NCBI RefSeq assembly: GCF_001922345.1
Contig: NZ_CP018811.1
Location: forward strand, 434,001 to 498,000
DNA from: Paraburkholderia sp. SOS3
Lineage (GTDB): Bacteria > Pseudomonadota > Gammaproteobacteria > Burkholderiales > Burkholderiaceae
DNA length: 64,000 nucleotides
Direction: 5' to 3'
The notes beneath the pieces are model-generated. The model had not been told where the DNA came from. It did not search any database and was given only the letters and a program-made list of their open reading frames with translations. Within the stretch, counting starts at the first letter, position 1, and each line of letters starts with the position of its first letter. The position numbers and the translations under genes are program-made. Shown here one piece after another: positions 1 to 9,832 of the stretch.

Positions 1-204
1 CGCGCTTTCATTTATCTTTCCGTGGTGGCAGGCTCCGACTCGATGAAAGGTTTGAAATGCATCGGTAGATAATACGGATTCCGTAACATGAAGCCAGACC
101 GACGGATCGAGACCGAGATCCGTAGGGAAACCCCCGATGCGTGAGTATGCATTCTGGAAGTATCATTTCGACTGACGCTGATCACGTCACAAACAAAACA
201 TTGC
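1..204. other. Left-edge region without an assignable gene
   Basis: This is the left edge up to the terminator. A short open frame on the plus strand runs from the window edge to a TAA at 70-72. It is only 23 codons long and carries no recognisable motif, so it could be the tail of a gene starting outside the window or chance. The rest shows no convincing coding frame. It may also be the 3' part of a structured transcript ending at the following terminator, but I recognise no RNA family. Confidence 0.3.
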
Positions 205-240
205 GCCGCTCGCCAGATTTGCCGAGCGGCTTTCTTTTTT
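205..240 (+). terminator. Rho-independent terminator
   Basis: A perfect 8-bp GC-rich stem (205-212 pairs with 223-230) with a 10-nt loop is followed by a T-rich run at 231-240. The T-run orientation suits a plus-strand transcript entering from the left edge. A-rich sequence before the stem could also let it serve the minus-strand gene that ends at 267. Confidence 0.7.
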
Positions 241-266
241 CCGCTTCCGGTTTCCGCGTCCCATTT

Positions 267-1187
267 TCACCCTGCGCGTGCGCTCACACGCTCGCCGTCG
301 ATTTGCAGCGGACCTTTGCCGCCTGCAAGTTCCCCGACAATTTGTCGCATCAGCGCCGGCCATGCCTCGCGCGGCGCCAGTATCGCCGCAGCGGCGCGCA
401 TCGCGCTTGCGTTTTCGAGCATGTCGATCAATGCCGCGAAATTCGTTGTGCGCACATCGAGCAGCCTGAACACGAGCAGCACCTTGAGCGCGTTCTTCGC
501 GTTGCGCGTCGGGTCCGCGCGCAACCATGTCAACCGCGAGAAGGCGCGTTCGAGCGCGGGCTCGACGTTTGAGAACGGTGCGCCATGACCGGGAATCACC
601 GTCGCAACGTCGAGACTCGCGATCAGTTCGAGCGCGGCCTGCTGTTCCGCGAATCCGCTCTCGCCGTCGAGTTCGGGAAAGATTACGCCGAAGCCGTTTT
701 CCCATAGCGCGTCCGCGCTGATCAGCAAGCGCTCGTCGGCGCAGAAGAGCATCAGCGAATGCGGATCGTGGCCCGGCGCGCCGAGCACCTGCCAGTCGAG
801 TGCGCCCATTTCGATGTGCATGCCCGGTGCGAGCGAACCGTTCGCCGAAAAGCGTTCGCAGAACTGTCCCGTCGCGCGAAATGTGAGGCGTGCTTCATCC
901 CATTGCCGCACCGTTTCGCTCTCGGTGTCGGGGATCAGCGTTTCGCAGCGCCATGTTTGCTGCAAGAGCGCGTTGCCGCCGCAATGGTCCGAATGCAGAT
1001 GCGTGTTGACGATGCGATCGAGCGCGCGTGTGCCGAGCGCGTGACGCACGAGCGCAACCGTTTGCGGCGCGTGCGTCGCGTATCCGGTATCGACGAGCGT
1101 CGCGTTGCGATCGTCGATCAGCAGCACGTTGTTCGACGACAGCCAGCCGCGTTCGAACACGCGCATCGACGCGGGTAGCGTAATCAT
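267..1187 (-). CDS. MBL-fold metallohydrolase (306 aa)
   Basis: This is a metallo-beta-lactamase superfamily hydrolase, probably a cytoplasmic zinc enzyme of the glyoxalase-II/lactonase-like group. The metal signature is HLHSDH at residues 63-68, preceded by a strand ending in LVDTG. Further ligands fit GAPGHDPHS and VIPGHGAP later in the chain. The ATG at 1187 was chosen because it overlaps the stop of the upstream hotdog gene by 4 bp (ATGA). The much longer upstream open frame is out of frame with that real gene. The substrate cannot be told from sequence. It is the last gene of a four-gene minus-strand cluster. Confidence 0.85.
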   Translation of the reverse strand: MITLPASMRVFERGWLSSNNVLLIDDRNATLVDTGYATHAPQTVALVRHALGTRALDRIVNTHLHSDHCGGNALLQQTWRCETLIPDTESETVRQWDEARLTFRATGQFCERFSANGSLAPGMHIEMGALDWQVLGAPGHDPHSLMLFCADERLLISADALWENGFGVIFPELDGESGFAEQQAALELIASLDVATVIPGHGAPFSNVEPALERAFSRLTWLRADPTRNAKNALKVLLVFRLLDVRTTNFAALIDMLENASAMRAAAAILAPREAWPALMRQIVGELAGGKGPLQIDGERVSARAG

Positions 1188-1675
1188 GGCGCGGCGCCTT
1201 TTTTCACGGGTCGAGACGCGGACGCCGGCGCGGGCTCGCATGGCGGATTCGGCATCACGAGTACTGTCGCGCTCGCGAGCATCACCGTTTCGCCGCGCTC
1301 GTTCACGGCGTTGCCGTCGAGTTGAACGAGGTCGCCGGCGAGGCTCGGTTTCCAGAACGCGCGGCGCACGGCCCACGTGAACGTCAGCGTGTCGTCGCTG
1401 CGCACGGCCTTCTTGAGCTTGATGTCGAACTCGAGGCCGAGCGGTTGCGCGTATTGGGAAAAGTGCGTGGCGATCAGCGCCATCAGATGCGCGGCAGGCT
1501 GCGTGCCCGACGCGATCAGCGTGCCGAAGCGGCTTTGCGCCGCATAGGCTTCGTCGTGATGCAGCGGATTCATGTCGTTGACGAGCGTCGCGAACGACTT
1601 CACCGAATCGTTGGAAAACGCGAGCGTCGTGCTGAAGCGTTCGCCGATCGTCACGACGCGCGGCAGCGAATTCAT
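1184..1675 (-). CDS. MaoC-like hotdog dehydratase (163 aa)
   Basis: This is a single-hotdog MaoC-type protein of the (R)-specific enoyl-CoA hydratase class, acting on acyl thioesters. The active-site pattern NDMNPLHHD at residues 33-41 matches the family Asp-x-Asn-Pro-x-His arrangement. The length is normal for a single hotdog domain. The start overlaps the upstream DUF1289 gene by 4 bp, and the stop overlaps the downstream metallohydrolase, which points to translational coupling. The acyl chain preference is unknown. Its neighbours (metallohydrolase, YbaK) do not define a pathway. Confidence 0.8.
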   Translation of the reverse strand: MNSLPRVVTIGERFSTTLAFSNDSVKSFATLVNDMNPLHHDEAYAAQSRFGTLIASGTQPAAHLMALIATHFSQYAQPLGLEFDIKLKKAVRSDDTLTFTWAVRRAFWKPSLAGDLVQLDGNAVNERGETVMLASATVLVMPNPPCEPAPASASRPVKKGAAP

Positions 1676-1932
1676 TGCGAATCCTTATCGCTCGTGCTCT
1701 GCCCCGTATCCGGCGCACTCGTGCGTTGCGACATCAGGTGCGCATGCCTCGCTTCGAGCAGATCCCAAACGGCGCGCTTCGTCGCTTCGTCGTACAGCGA
1801 CCAGTTTGCGATCTCGTCGATCGTGCGCAAACACCCGTCGCACCAGCCGGTCGCATCGTCCATCCGGCAGATGTTGATGCACGGCGACGGCACCGGTACG
1901 ACGTTTTCCGTTGCGGGCGCGGCCTCGGTCAT
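1672..1932 (-). CDS. DUF1289 family small Cys-containing protein (86 aa)
   Basis: A small DUF1289 protein with a conserved cysteine cluster, CINICRMDD followed by GWCDGC, around residues 18-35. The family often binds metal or Fe-S and has no settled function. Here the cysteine block is followed by a helical stretch with Trp and the pattern DEIANWSLYDEATKRAVWD. The start ATG at 1932 overlaps the stop of the upstream YbaK gene by 4 bp, which decides it over the longer upstream frame. It belongs to the tight 1929-267 gene string. Confidence 0.75.
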   Translation of the reverse strand: MTEAAPATENVVPVPSPCINICRMDDATGWCDGCLRTIDEIANWSLYDEATKRAVWDLLEARHAHLMSQRTSAPDTGQSTSDKDSQ

Positions 1933-2477
1933 ACCGGTTCGCGCAGCGCGACGTCGACCACGGGCGCGCCCGTCAGCGCGACGAGTTCCTGCGGCGACAG
2001 ATTGAACACCGCGTGCGGATGCCCTGCCGCAGCCCACAGGCTGTCGAGCGCGAGCAGGTCCGCATCGATCAGTGCGACCGGCGCCGTCGCATGGCCGATC
2101 GGACATACGCCGCCGATTGCGTAGCCGGTCTTCTCGCGGACGAATTTCGCGTCGGCGCGGCCGACTGCGCCGACGTGCGCGGCTACCTTGTGTTCATCGA
2201 CGCGATTCGCGCCGCTCGCGACCACCAGCACGGGCGCGTCGTCCTCGCGACGGCGAAACAGGATCGACTTCGCGATTTGCGCGACCGAGCAGCCAAGCCC
2301 CGCGGCCGCTTCGGCCGACGTCTTGCCGGTCTCCGGCAGCATCACGATCTGGCCGGCGTGGCCGCGCTCGCGCAACAGCAGTGCGACGCGGCGTGCCGCG
2401 TCGGGCAGCGCGTCGAGATCGGTCGGCATGGCGGCGGTTGCGTTGCGGGACGAAGCGTCGTTGGTGTCGTTTGTCAT
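1929..2477 (-). CDS. YbaK/EbsC-family aminoacyl-tRNA deacylase (182 aa)
   Basis: This is a YbaK/prolyl-tRNA editing domain protein, expected to hydrolyse mischarged aminoacyl-tRNA in the cytoplasm. The chain shows the family pattern: TSAEAAAGLGCSVAQIAKSI near residues 53-72 and the central Lys in AKSILF. A strand follows with VLVVASGANRVD, then a Gly-rich loop GYAIGGVCPIG. The length is usual for the family. It heads the string YbaK, DUF1289, hotdog, metallohydrolase, with 4-bp overlaps throughout. The exact tRNA substrate cannot be read from sequence. Confidence 0.85.
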   Translation of the reverse strand: MTNDTNDASSRNATAAMPTDLDALPDAARRVALLLRERGHAGQIVMLPETGKTSAEAAAGLGCSVAQIAKSILFRRREDDAPVLVVASGANRVDEHKVAAHVGAVGRADAKFVREKTGYAIGGVCPIGHATAPVALIDADLLALDSLWAAAGHPHAVFNLSPQELVALTGAPVVDVALREPV

Positions 2478-2508
2478 TGTCGAATGTGTCCGTTCTTCTG
2501 CGGTGAAT

Positions 2509-3435
2509 TCAGGCGCAGCGTGTCTGCTCGCTGCGCGCCTTGGCCAGCATCGCCTTGCCGGCGCGCGATGCGTTCTGTCGTCCGATCGACTTCGAGATAA
2601 AGTCGCCGATCTCGACGACTTGCGCGAGATCGACGCCCGTTTCGATGCCCAGGCCGTTCATCAGGTACAGCACATCCTCGGTCGCGACATTGCCGGTCGC
2701 GCCTTTCGCATACGGGCAACCGCCGAGCCCCGCGACCGACGCATGAAAAATGGCAATACCTTCCTGCAGCGCGGCGTAGATATTCGCGAGCGCCTGGCCG
2801 TAGGTATCGTGGAAGTGGCCCGATAGCCGTTCGCGCGGAAACACCTCGGTAACGGCGGCGAATACCTCCTGGGTGCGCCTCGGCGTGCCGACGCCGATCG
2901 TGTCGGCAATGTCGATCTCATCGCAGCCAAGCGCGGCAAACCGTTCGACGACGTCGACCACCGATGCGACCGGCACTTCGCCCTGATACGGGCAGCCAAG
3001 CGAACACGACACGCTGCCGCGCAGGCGCAGGCCTTTTTCCTTGGCCGCATGTGCGACCGGCGCGAAACGCTCGATGCTTTCGGCAATGCTGCAGTTGATG
3101 TTCTTCTGCGAAAACGCTTCGCTCGCCGCGCCGAAAATCACGATCTCGTCGGCGCCTGCGGCAAGCGCGGCTTCGAAGCCGCGCAGATTCGGCGTCAACA
3201 CCGAATAGATCGTGCCCGCGCGGCGCTCGATGCCGGCCATCACGTCGGCCGCATCGGCCATCTGCGGCACCCATTTCGGCGACACGAACGACGTGGTCTC
3301 CACATTCGGAAATCCGGCGGCCGAGAGCCGGTTGACGAGTTCGATCTTGATCGCGGTCGGCACCTGCTCCTTCTCGTTCTGCAGCCCGTCGCGCGGACCG
3401 ACTTCGACGATCTTCACCGTTTGCGGGATTGCCAT
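2509..3435 (-). CDS. mvaB: Hydroxymethylglutaryl-CoA lyase
   Basis: HMG-CoA lyase (308 aa) splits 3-hydroxy-3-methylglutaryl-CoA into acetoacetate and acetyl-CoA in leucine and ketone-body catabolism. The TIM-barrel opens with EVGPRDGLQNE at residues 11-21. The family signature GLGGCPYAKGATGN, with its catalytic Cys, lies in the C-terminal third. The length matches bacterial lyases. A 31-bp gap separates it from the YbaK gene, so it may share a transcript. The rest of a leucine-degradation (liu) cluster is not adjacent, though an acyl-CoA dehydrogenase, a thiolase and a LiuR-like MerR protein occur further along. Confidence 0.9.
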   Translation of the reverse strand: MAIPQTVKIVEVGPRDGLQNEKEQVPTAIKIELVNRLSAAGFPNVETTSFVSPKWVPQMADAADVMAGIERRAGTIYSVLTPNLRGFEAALAAGADEIVIFGAASEAFSQKNINCSIAESIERFAPVAHAAKEKGLRLRGSVSCSLGCPYQGEVPVASVVDVVERFAALGCDEIDIADTIGVGTPRRTQEVFAAVTEVFPRERLSGHFHDTYGQALANIYAALQEGIAIFHASVAGLGGCPYAKGATGNVATEDVLYLMNGLGIETGVDLAQVVEIGDFISKSIGRQNASRAGKAMLAKARSEQTRCA

Positions 3436-3509
3436 GTCGTTTCTCCTGCCGCCTCGCGCGGCGTCACTGCCAGTCAGATAAGCTCGCTTCGATCATGCGC
3501 CGTCGCGCG

Positions 3510-4451
3510 TCAGTAGCCGCGCGCCATATCGACGATACCGCTGATCGTCTCCCCGCGCGTCAACGCGACGATCTTCTGCGCAATCTGCGCGACGCTTTGC
3601 GCGCGCAGCGTGAGTGCCGAACTATGCGGCGTAATCGTGATGCGCGGCTCGCGCCAGAACGGGTGCCCGGCCGGCAGCGGTTCGTCGCGGAATACGTCGA
3701 GCGTGGCCGCGGCGATCCGGCCGCTCGCCAGCGCGTCGAGCAGGTCGCGCTCGACGAGATGCGCGCCGCGCGCGACGTTGATCAGGTACGCGCCTTCCGC
3801 GAGCTTCGCGAAGGTTGCGGCGTTCAGCACGTCGTGCGTATCGGGCGTATGCGGCAACAGATTGACGAGCACCTTGACGCCATCGAGGAACGCGTCGAAC
3901 TGTGCGGGTCCTGCGTAAGTCTCGATGCCTTCGATGTGCCGCGCGCTGCGGCTATAGCCGCGCACCGGCAGCCCGAACGACGCGACAGCGTTGGCGACAT
4001 GAGCACCGAGCACACCGAGCCCGAGCACGCCGACCGTGAACGACTCGCGCGGATGCGGCTCGAGCACATGCCAGCGATGTTCGCTCTGTAGCCGCGCGTA
4101 TTCGTCGAATCGCCGCAGGTAGCGCAGCACCGCGTGGATGACGTATTCGGCCATCTGCTGCGCCATGCCCGTATCTTCGAGCCGCACGAGCGGCACACCG
4201 GGCGGCAAGGTGCCCGGCTGTTCGCGCTCGATCGCGAGAATCGCATCGACGCCGGCGCCGAGATTGAAGACCGCACGCAAGCCGTTGCGTCCCGCGAGCA
4301 TCTCGTGCGGCGGGCGCCAGACGACGGCGACATCGGCCGGCGCGGTGTCGCCGGGCTTCCATTCGCGCACGTCGGCTTCAGGCAGCGCGCGCCGCAGATC
4401 GGCGAGCCACGCGTCGGTATCCGATGCCGGAGTATAGAAAAGGATTTTCAT
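3510..4451 (-). CDS. ghrA: Glyoxylate/hydroxypyruvate reductase A-like dehydrogenase
   Basis: A D-isomer-specific 2-hydroxyacid dehydrogenase of the GhrA type (313 aa), reducing glyoxylate or hydroxypyruvate with NAD(P)H in the cytoplasm. The nucleotide-binding motif GLGVLG is at residues 144-149. The catalytic Arg lies in NVARGAHLVE and the catalytic His in ITPHSSALT. The N-terminal substrate half, with FNLGAGVDAI near 62-71, is typical of GhrA. It stands alone on the minus strand, 74 bp upstream of the lyase gene. Confidence 0.88.
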   Translation of the reverse strand: MKILFYTPASDTDAWLADLRRALPEADVREWKPGDTAPADVAVVWRPPHEMLAGRNGLRAVFNLGAGVDAILAIEREQPGTLPPGVPLVRLEDTGMAQQMAEYVIHAVLRYLRRFDEYARLQSEHRWHVLEPHPRESFTVGVLGLGVLGAHVANAVASFGLPVRGYSRSARHIEGIETYAGPAQFDAFLDGVKVLVNLLPHTPDTHDVLNAATFAKLAEGAYLINVARGAHLVERDLLDALASGRIAAATLDVFRDEPLPAGHPFWREPRITITPHSSALTLRAQSVAQIAQKIVALTRGETISGIVDMARGY

Positions 4452-4671
4452 GCAGGACGCTCGCTGCGGCTGACCCGGTCTTTTATTGGGAGAGTGTCTA
4501 TTCTACTTTTTCGAGCTGCGGCGCGTCGCGCGTGCGATCGCCGCGGCAATGCGATCGTCTGGTGCGGCGCCGGCGATCATCGAGCCATATGCAAAGCACG
4601 AAAAATTGGTTCGTGACGCACGCACGTGCGCATCACAATCAATTTCCGGCTTCGGACAGCGAGGAAGAACC

Positions 4672-5295
4672 ATGTCTTCATGCAAAACATCGTCGTGGCC
4701 GCCGCGCCTCGTGACCGTGCCAGGCCTGCACGGCAGTGAGGGCGCCCACTGGCAGACATGGCTCGAGCGGCAATTTGCGCGTTCGATGCGCGTCGAGCAG
4801 GCCGACTGGGATGCGCCGAACCTCGAGCAATGGGCCCAATCGGTCGACGACCTCCTCGCGTGCCAGCGTGGCCCGTTCATACTGGCCGCGCACAGCTTCG
4901 GTTGCCTTGCGGCTGCGCATGCCTTACAGCAACGTGCGCAGCGCGCGAGGCCCGTAGACGTTGTGGGCGTGCTGTTCGTTGCGCCCGCGAGCCCGCGCAA
5001 ATTCGGGTTCGCCGGTGCGTTCGAAGCGACACGCCTTGCCGTGCCTTCGATTCTGGTCGGCAGCGAGACGGACCCGTGGATGCCGCTCGCGGAGGCCCGC
5101 GAACTCTCGCAACGTTTGGGCAGTGCGTTCGTCAATCTCGGCCATGCGGGCCATATCAATGCGGCCGCAGGATTCGGCCCGTGGCCGCGCGCGAAGTATT
5201 TCGTCGATACGCTTGCGCACTGTGCGGCGCCGCTAAGGCTCGGCGAAGACGCCGCCTGGCGGCTGCAGCCGGAGTCGCCGGCTGCAGCCTGGTGA
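4672..5295 (+). CDS. RBBP9/YdeN-like serine hydrolase (207 aa)
   Basis: A small cytoplasmic alpha/beta hydrolase of the RBBP9/YdeN (DUF1749-like) family. The oxyanion region VPGLHGSEG is at residues 16-24 and the nucleophile motif AHSFG at 73-77, so Ser75 is the predicted nucleophile. A late Asp (SETDPWMP) and His (GHAGHINAAAGFGPWP) complete a triad. The start ATG at 4672 is preceded by GAGGAAG at the right distance. A longer upstream frame has no ribosome site. It is a lone plus-strand gene convergent with bioB. The substrate is unknown. Confidence 0.85.
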   Translation: MSSCKTSSWPPRLVTVPGLHGSEGAHWQTWLERQFARSMRVEQADWDAPNLEQWAQSVDDLLACQRGPFILAAHSFGCLAAAHALQQRAQRARPVDVVGVLFVAPASPRKFGFAGAFEATRLAVPSILVGSETDPWMPLAEARELSQRLGSAFVNLGHAGHINAAAGFGPWPRAKYFVDTLAHCAAPLRLGEDAAWRLQPESPAAAW

Positions 5296-5315
5296 TTGGG
5301 CTGTGCTCCTCGGCC

Positions 5316-6395
5316 TCAGTTCTGCTTCATATGACCGTCGCAGCCGTGCTCGCACTCGCTCGCGGCGCGCGGCATCTGTTGCGCGGCCTCGGCGTGCATG
5401 CCCAGGCGCGCGAGCAGTTTGCGATCGGCTTGCGCTTGCGGGTTGCTCGTCGTAAGCAGCTGGTCGCCGTAGAAAATCGAATTTGCGCCAGCGAAGAAGC
5501 ACATCGCCTGCAACGCGTCGTCCATCTGCTCGCGGCCGGCGGAAAGCCGCACCATCGCGCGCGGCATCGTGATTCGCGCAATCGCGATCGTGCGCACGAA
5601 CTCGAACGGATCGAGCGCTTCGGTGCCGGTCAGCGGCGTGCCTTCGACCTGCACGAGATTGTTGATCGGCACCGACTCCGGATACGGATCCATGTTCGCG
5701 AGTTGCGCGATCAGCCCCGCGCGCTCGCGCCGCGATTCGCCGAGACCGACGATGCCGCCGCAGCACACGTTGATGCCCGCGTCGCGCACGCGCTCGAGCG
5801 TATCGATGCGGTCCTGATACGTGCGCGTCGAGATGATCTGCCCGTAGAACTCCGGCGACGTGTCGAGATTGTGGTTGTAGTAATCGAGGCCCGCGTCGGC
5901 GAGGTCTTGCGCCTGATGCGGCTCGAGCATGCCGAGCGTCACGCAGGTTTCGAGGCCCATCGCCTTGACGCCGCGGATCATTTCCTTGATCGGTTCGAGG
6001 TGGCGGTCTTTCGGATTGCGCCAGGCGGCGCCCATGCAGAAGCGCGATGCGCCGTTTTCCTTCGCGGCGCGCGCGGCGGCGAGCACGCTGTCGATTTCCA
6101 TCAGCTTGTCGGCCTTCACGCCGGTGTCGTAGTGCACGGACTGCGGACAGTACGCGCAATCTTCCTCGCAGCCACCCGTTTTGATCGACAGCAGCGTCGA
6201 CAATTGCACGGCGTTCGGGTCGAAGTGCTCGCGGTGCACTTGCTGTGCGCGAAACAGCAGGTCGTTGAGCGGCAGTTCGTACAGCGCGACTACGTCGGCC
6301 ACCCGCCAGCGCGCGCGCGCGGCGGTGGTCGATGCGGCCGCGCCGGTGGCCTGTTGCGCGTCGGCGTGGAGCGTGCGGGAAGTGACTTCAGTCAT
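5316..6395 (-). CDS. bioB: Biotin synthase BioB
   Basis: Biotin synthase (359 aa) is a radical-SAM enzyme that inserts sulfur into dethiobiotin. The 4Fe-4S motif CxxxCxxC is seen as C76-C80-C83 ([13 protein letters not shown]), followed by YYNHNLDTS and the TIM-barrel pattern with [13 protein letters not shown] ~25-residue Ala/Thr-rich N-terminal extension precedes the conserved [12 protein letters not shown]. It is the last gene of the bioA-F-D-B operon, 55 bp after bioD. The C-terminal [10 protein letters not shown] tail is Cys/His-containing. Confidence 0.95.
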   Translation of the reverse strand: MTEVTSRTLHADAQQATGAAASTTAARARWRVADVVALYELPLNDLLFRAQQVHREHFDPNAVQLSTLLSIKTGGCEEDCAYCPQSVHYDTGVKADKLMEIDSVLAAARAAKENGASRFCMGAAWRNPKDRHLEPIKEMIRGVKAMGLETCVTLGMLEPHQAQDLADAGLDYYNHNLDTSPEFYGQIISTRTYQDRIDTLERVRDAGINVCCGGIVGLGESRRERAGLIAQLANMDPYPESVPINNLVQVEGTPLTGTEALDPFEFVRTIAIARITMPRAMVRLSAGREQMDDALQAMCFFAGANSIFYGDQLLTTSNPQAQADRKLLARLGMHAEAAQQMPRAASECEHGCDGHMKQN

Positions 6396-6450
6396 CGGTT
6401 CAATCCTTATCGATCAATTCAATTCGAAAATTCCGGCGCTGCCGAAAATT

Positions 6451-7182
6451 CTAGCGCTGCGCCTTGCGCAGCGTCTGCAACAGTCCTGCGATGTCGAGAT
6501 GGCCGGCCGCGATCTCGGGCGAGGCCGGTTGCAGATGCGGCACCACGCCGACGAGCGGCGCGCCGTACTGGCGCGCGAGGCGCGTGCGCAACGCATCGAT
6601 GTTCTCCTGCGGGAAGCGCATGGCCGGGTCCACCCGGTTCGCGACCCAGCCGGCGAGCCGCAGCCCGCGCGCCGCGATCGCCTCGGCCGTCAGCAGCGCA
6701 TGGCTGATGCAGCCAAGCCGCATGCCGACCACAAGCAGCACCGGCAGATCGAGCGTTTTCGCGAGATCGGCGGTGTCGTGTGCATCGTCGAGCGGCACGC
6801 GAAAACCGCCGACGCCTTCCACCACGACGATATCCGCCGCACGCAACGCCTGCGTGTGGCAATCGACGATCCGTGCGACGTCGAGCGACACCTGTTCGAG
6901 CGCCGCGGCGATATGCGGCGCGGCCGGCTCCCTGAGCAGATACGGCGTGCGGATGGCGGGCGGCAGCGGCGCATTGGCCGCGGCGTCGAGCTGGTCCGCA
7001 TCTTCGTTGCGCCAGATGCCGTCCTGTTCGTAGGCGCCCGCGGCAATCGGCTTCATGGCGGCCGCGCGCAAGCCTGCGCGCGCGAAGCCGCGCAACAGCG
7101 CAGCCGATACCAGCGTCTTGCCGATTTCCGTGTCTGTGCCGGTGACGAACAGCGACAGGGCCGACGATGGCGTGCCGCTCAT
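6451..7182 (-). CDS. bioD: Dethiobiotin synthetase BioD
   Basis: Dethiobiotin synthetase (243 aa) closes the ureido ring on 7,8-diaminopelargonate using CO2 and ATP. The P-loop-like [11 protein letters not shown] is at residues 13-23, and [12 protein letters not shown] forms the second nucleotide/substrate loop. The start ATG at 7182 overlaps the bioF stop by 4 bp, so the longer open frame reading in from upstream is excluded. It sits third in the biotin operon. Confidence 0.95.
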   Translation of the reverse strand: MSGTPSSALSLFVTGTDTEIGKTLVSAALLRGFARAGLRAAAMKPIAAGAYEQDGIWRNEDADQLDAAANAPLPPAIRTPYLLREPAAPHIAAALEQVSLDVARIVDCHTQALRAADIVVVEGVGGFRVPLDDAHDTADLAKTLDLPVLLVVGMRLGCISHALLTAEAIAARGLRLAGWVANRVDPAMRFPQENIDALRTRLARQYGAPLVGVVPHLQPASPEIAAGHLDIAGLLQTLRKAQR

Positions 7183-8363
7183 GTGCGTTCTCCCGGCAGC
7201 ACGCTGAGCGCGGCCTCGAGCCGGTCGAGGTCCGCGTGCGAATGCGCGGCCGACAGCGAAATGCGCAGCCGCGACGTGCCTTCCGGCACCGTCGGCGGAC
7301 GGATGGCCGGCACCCAGAGACCGGCGCGATCGAGCGACGCGGCGATGTCGAGCGTCGCCTCGTTCGCGCCGATGATGAGCGGCTGCACGGCGGTATCGGA
7401 ATCGACGGGCAGCCACGGCGTCGCTTTCAGCATCGCGCGCGTGCGCTCGATCAGCGTATGCAGATGCGCGCGCCGCGCATTGCCCTCGTCGCCGGCGATG
7501 ATCTCGAGGCTCGCCGAAACCGCATGTGCGGCGGCCGGCACCGAAGCGGTCGTGAAGATATAGGGGCGCGCACGCTGCACGAGCCATTCGATCACCGTTT
7601 CGTGCGCGACGACGAACGCGCCGGACACGCCGGCCGCCTTGCCGAGCGTGCCGATCGAAACGAGGTTCGGCGAGCGCAGCGCGGCATGCGCGAGCGCGCC
7701 GCGCCCTTGCGGGCCGAGCACGCCGAAGCCGTGCGCGTCGTCGACGACGAGCCACGCGCCGTGCCGCTGCGCAAGCTCGACGAGGCGCGCGAGCGGCGCG
7801 AGGTCGCCGTCCATGCTGAAGATCGTATCGGTGACGATCATCTTGACCGGCGCATCGGACGCCTCGAGCATCGCGGACAGCGCGTCGGCATCGGCATGCG
7901 GATAGACCTGTACCTCGGCGCGCGACAGACGCGCGCCGTCGATCAGCGACGCGTGATTGAGCGCATCCGAAAACAGCATCGTGCCGCGGCCCGCGAGCGC
8001 GGTCAGCGTGGCGAGGTTCGCCATATAGCCGGTGCTGAAATAGAGCGCGCGCGGCGCATCCGAAAAGCCGCCGGCAAATTCGGCGAGTTCGTCTTCGAGC
8101 CGCGCGTGCGCGCGCGAATGGCCGCCGAGCAGATGCGAGCCGCCGCTGCCCGCGCCGTAGCGCCGCGCGCCTTCGATCAGCGCGGCGACGAGCAGCGGAT
8201 GCGCGGCAAGCCCCAGATAGTCGTTGCTCGCGAAGCCGATCACGTCGCGGCCGTCGACCGTCATATGCGCGGAGCACGGACTGTCGGCCACGCGCCGGCG
8301 GCGGCGCAGACCCTGCGCGTCGAGTTCGGCGAGCCCGCGTTCGAGCCTGTCGAGCAACGGCAT
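7179..8363 (-). CDS. bioF: 8-amino-7-oxononanoate synthase BioF
   Basis: AON synthase (394 aa) is a PLP enzyme that condenses pimeloyl-ACP/CoA with L-alanine. Conserved blocks include [13 protein letters not shown] (44-56), the glycine-rich [14 protein letters not shown] (70-83), [12 protein letters not shown], and the PLP-binding Lys242 in [12 protein letters not shown]. The start codon at 8363-8361 shares its A with the upstream bioA TGA, so translation is coupled. Lengths and motifs are normal for the family. Confidence 0.95.
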   Translation of the reverse strand: MPLLDRLERGLAELDAQGLRRRRRVADSPCSAHMTVDGRDVIGFASNDYLGLAAHPLLVAALIEGARRYGAGSGGSHLLGGHSRAHARLEDELAEFAGGFSDAPRALYFSTGYMANLATLTALAGRGTMLFSDALNHASLIDGARLSRAEVQVYPHADADALSAMLEASDAPVKMIVTDTIFSMDGDLAPLARLVELAQRHGAWLVVDDAHGFGVLGPQGRGALAHAALRSPNLVSIGTLGKAAGVSGAFVVAHETVIEWLVQRARPYIFTTASVPAAAHAVSASLEIIAGDEGNARRAHLHTLIERTRAMLKATPWLPVDSDTAVQPLIIGANEATLDIAASLDRAGLWVPAIRPPTVPEGTSRLRISLSAAHSHADLDRLEAALSVLPGERT

Positions 8364-9832
8364 CAACGGCCCTCCGCGAGAGTCGCGTCGAACGTTTCGA
8401 GCGTGCGGGCGGCGAGCCATTCGATGTCGGCGCCGTCGAGCACGTATGGCGGCATCAGATATACGGTCGTGCCGATCGGACGCAGCAGCATCTCGCGTTG
8501 CAGCGCGTGTTCGAAGAAACGGCGCGAGAAGGTTCTGGCGAACTGCGGGTTGTCGACGGCGGCGTCGAACGCGAAGATCGTCCCGCATTGGCGCAGGTTG
8601 CGCGCATGCGGATGCTGCGCGAGCGGTTCGAGCGCCGCGCGCATCTGCGCCGCTTTCGCCGCGTTCGCGGCGAGCACGCCGTCGCTGTCGAACAGGTCGA
8701 GCGTGGCGAGCGCCGCGCGGCACGCGAGCGGATTGCCCGTGTACGAATGCGAGTGCAGGAAGCCGCGCGTCGTCTCGTCGTCGTAGAACGACGCGAAGAT
8801 TTCGTCGCGCGTGAGCACGATCGACAACGGCAGGTAGCCGCCGCTGATGCCCTTCGACAGGCACATGAAATCGGGCCACACGCCGGCCTGTTCGCTCGCG
8901 AAGAACGTGCCGGTGCGTCCGCAGCCTACGGCGATTTCGTCGGCGATCAGATGGATGCCGTAGCGGTCGCACAGCGCGCGCAGGCCGGCGATATACGACG
9001 GGTCGTGCATCGCCATGCCGGCCGCGCATTGCACGAGCGGCTCGACGATCAGCGCGGCGATATTGCAGCCGCGCGCTTCGAACAGCATGCGCACGTTATC
9101 GAGCGCGCGACGCGCGACGTCGGCCGCGGTTTCGCCATCGCGCGCATGGCGCGCGTCGGGCGACGCGACCACGTGCGCATGGCGGATCAGCGGGTCGTAG
9201 GCGTCCTTGAAGAGCGCGACGTCGGTTACGCCCAGGGCGCCGATCGTTTCGCCGTGGTAGCCGTTCGCGACGCAGACGAACTCGCGCTTGTAGTCGTAGC
9301 CGCGGTTGCGCCACGCGTGAAAGCTCATCTTCAGCGCGATTTCGACGGCCGATGCGCCGTCCGATGCGAAAAACGCATGGCCCAACGTGTGCTGCGTGAG
9401 TGCGGCGAGCCGCTCGGCCAGTTCGACCGCGGGCTCGTGCGTGCAGCCGGCGAGCATCGCATGCTCGAGCGTGTCCAGCTGGTCCTTCAGCGCCGCGTTG
9501 ATGCGCGGGTTCGCGTGACCGAACAGATTGACCCACCACGAGCTGATCGCGTCGAGGTAGCGTTGGCCGGCGCGGTCGTAGAGCCACGGACCCTGGCCAC
9601 GCGCGATCGGCAGCAGCGGCAGCTGCTCGTGATGCTTCATCTGCGTACACGGATGCCAGACAGCGCGCAAACTGCGCGCGACCCAGTCGTCGGGCTGGGC
9701 CGAGGCCGGTGCCGACGCTGCGGCCGGCGGCTTGATCGCCGGGGCGATCGGCAGGTCGACTGGCGCGTTGATCTGCGGGTCGATCTGCGGGTTGATCTGC
9801 GGGTTGATCTGATCAGTTCCTTGCGTATCCAA
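8363..9832 (-). CDS. bioA: Adenosylmethionine-8-amino-7-oxononanoate aminotransferase BioA
   Basis: DAPA aminotransferase, a class-III PLP enzyme that uses SAM as amino donor. Visible motifs are [24 protein letters not shown], the PLP Lys in [12 protein letters not shown], and [13 protein letters not shown]. No ATG precedes the conserved core. I prefer a TTG at 9832 because GGAG lies 6 nt before it, giving 489 aa. A GTG at 9922 (519 aa) is also open but begins inside an 11-bp minisatellite. The N-terminal tail is unusual: four 4-residue units of the type INPQ are encoded by a 12-bp repeat. It is the first gene of the biotin operon. Confidence 0.9.
   Translation of the reverse strand: MDTQGTDQINPQINPQIDPQINAPVDLPIAPAIKPPAAASAPASAQPDDWVARSLRAVWHPCTQMKHHEQLPLLPIARGQGPWLYDRAGQRYLDAISSWWVNLFGHANPRINAALKDQLDTLEHAMLAGCTHEPAVELAERLAALTQHTLGHAFFASDGASAVEIALKMSFHAWRNRGYDYKREFVCVANGYHGETIGALGVTDVALFKDAYDPLIRHAHVVASPDARHARDGETAADVARRALDNVRMLFEARGCNIAALIVEPLVQCAAGMAMHDPSYIAGLRALCDRYGIHLIADEIAVGCGRTGTFFASEQAGVWPDFMCLSKGISGGYLPLSIVLTRDEIFASFYDDETTRGFLHSHSYTGNPLACRAALATLDLFDSDGVLAANAAKAAQMRAALEPLAQHPHARNLRQCGTIFAFDAAVDNPQFARTFSRRFFEHALQREMLLRPIGTTVYLMPPYVLDGADIEWLAARTLETFDATLAEGR
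9767..9814. repeat. 12-bp tandem repeat (4 copies) in the 5' part of bioA
   Basis: Four consecutive 12-bp units of the form GTTGATCTGCGG lie at 9767, 9779, 9791 and 9803. The last unit diverges at its end and one unit has a T-to-C change. The period is a multiple of three, so copy-number change would keep the bioA frame and only lengthen the Asn-Pro-Gln-Ile tail. Confidence 0.9.

Noticed and set aside
4758..6707. A 649-codon open frame on the plus strand
   Set aside because: It crosses the esterase and runs antisense to bioB. Its Arg/Ala-rich product is a GC-driven shadow with no motif.
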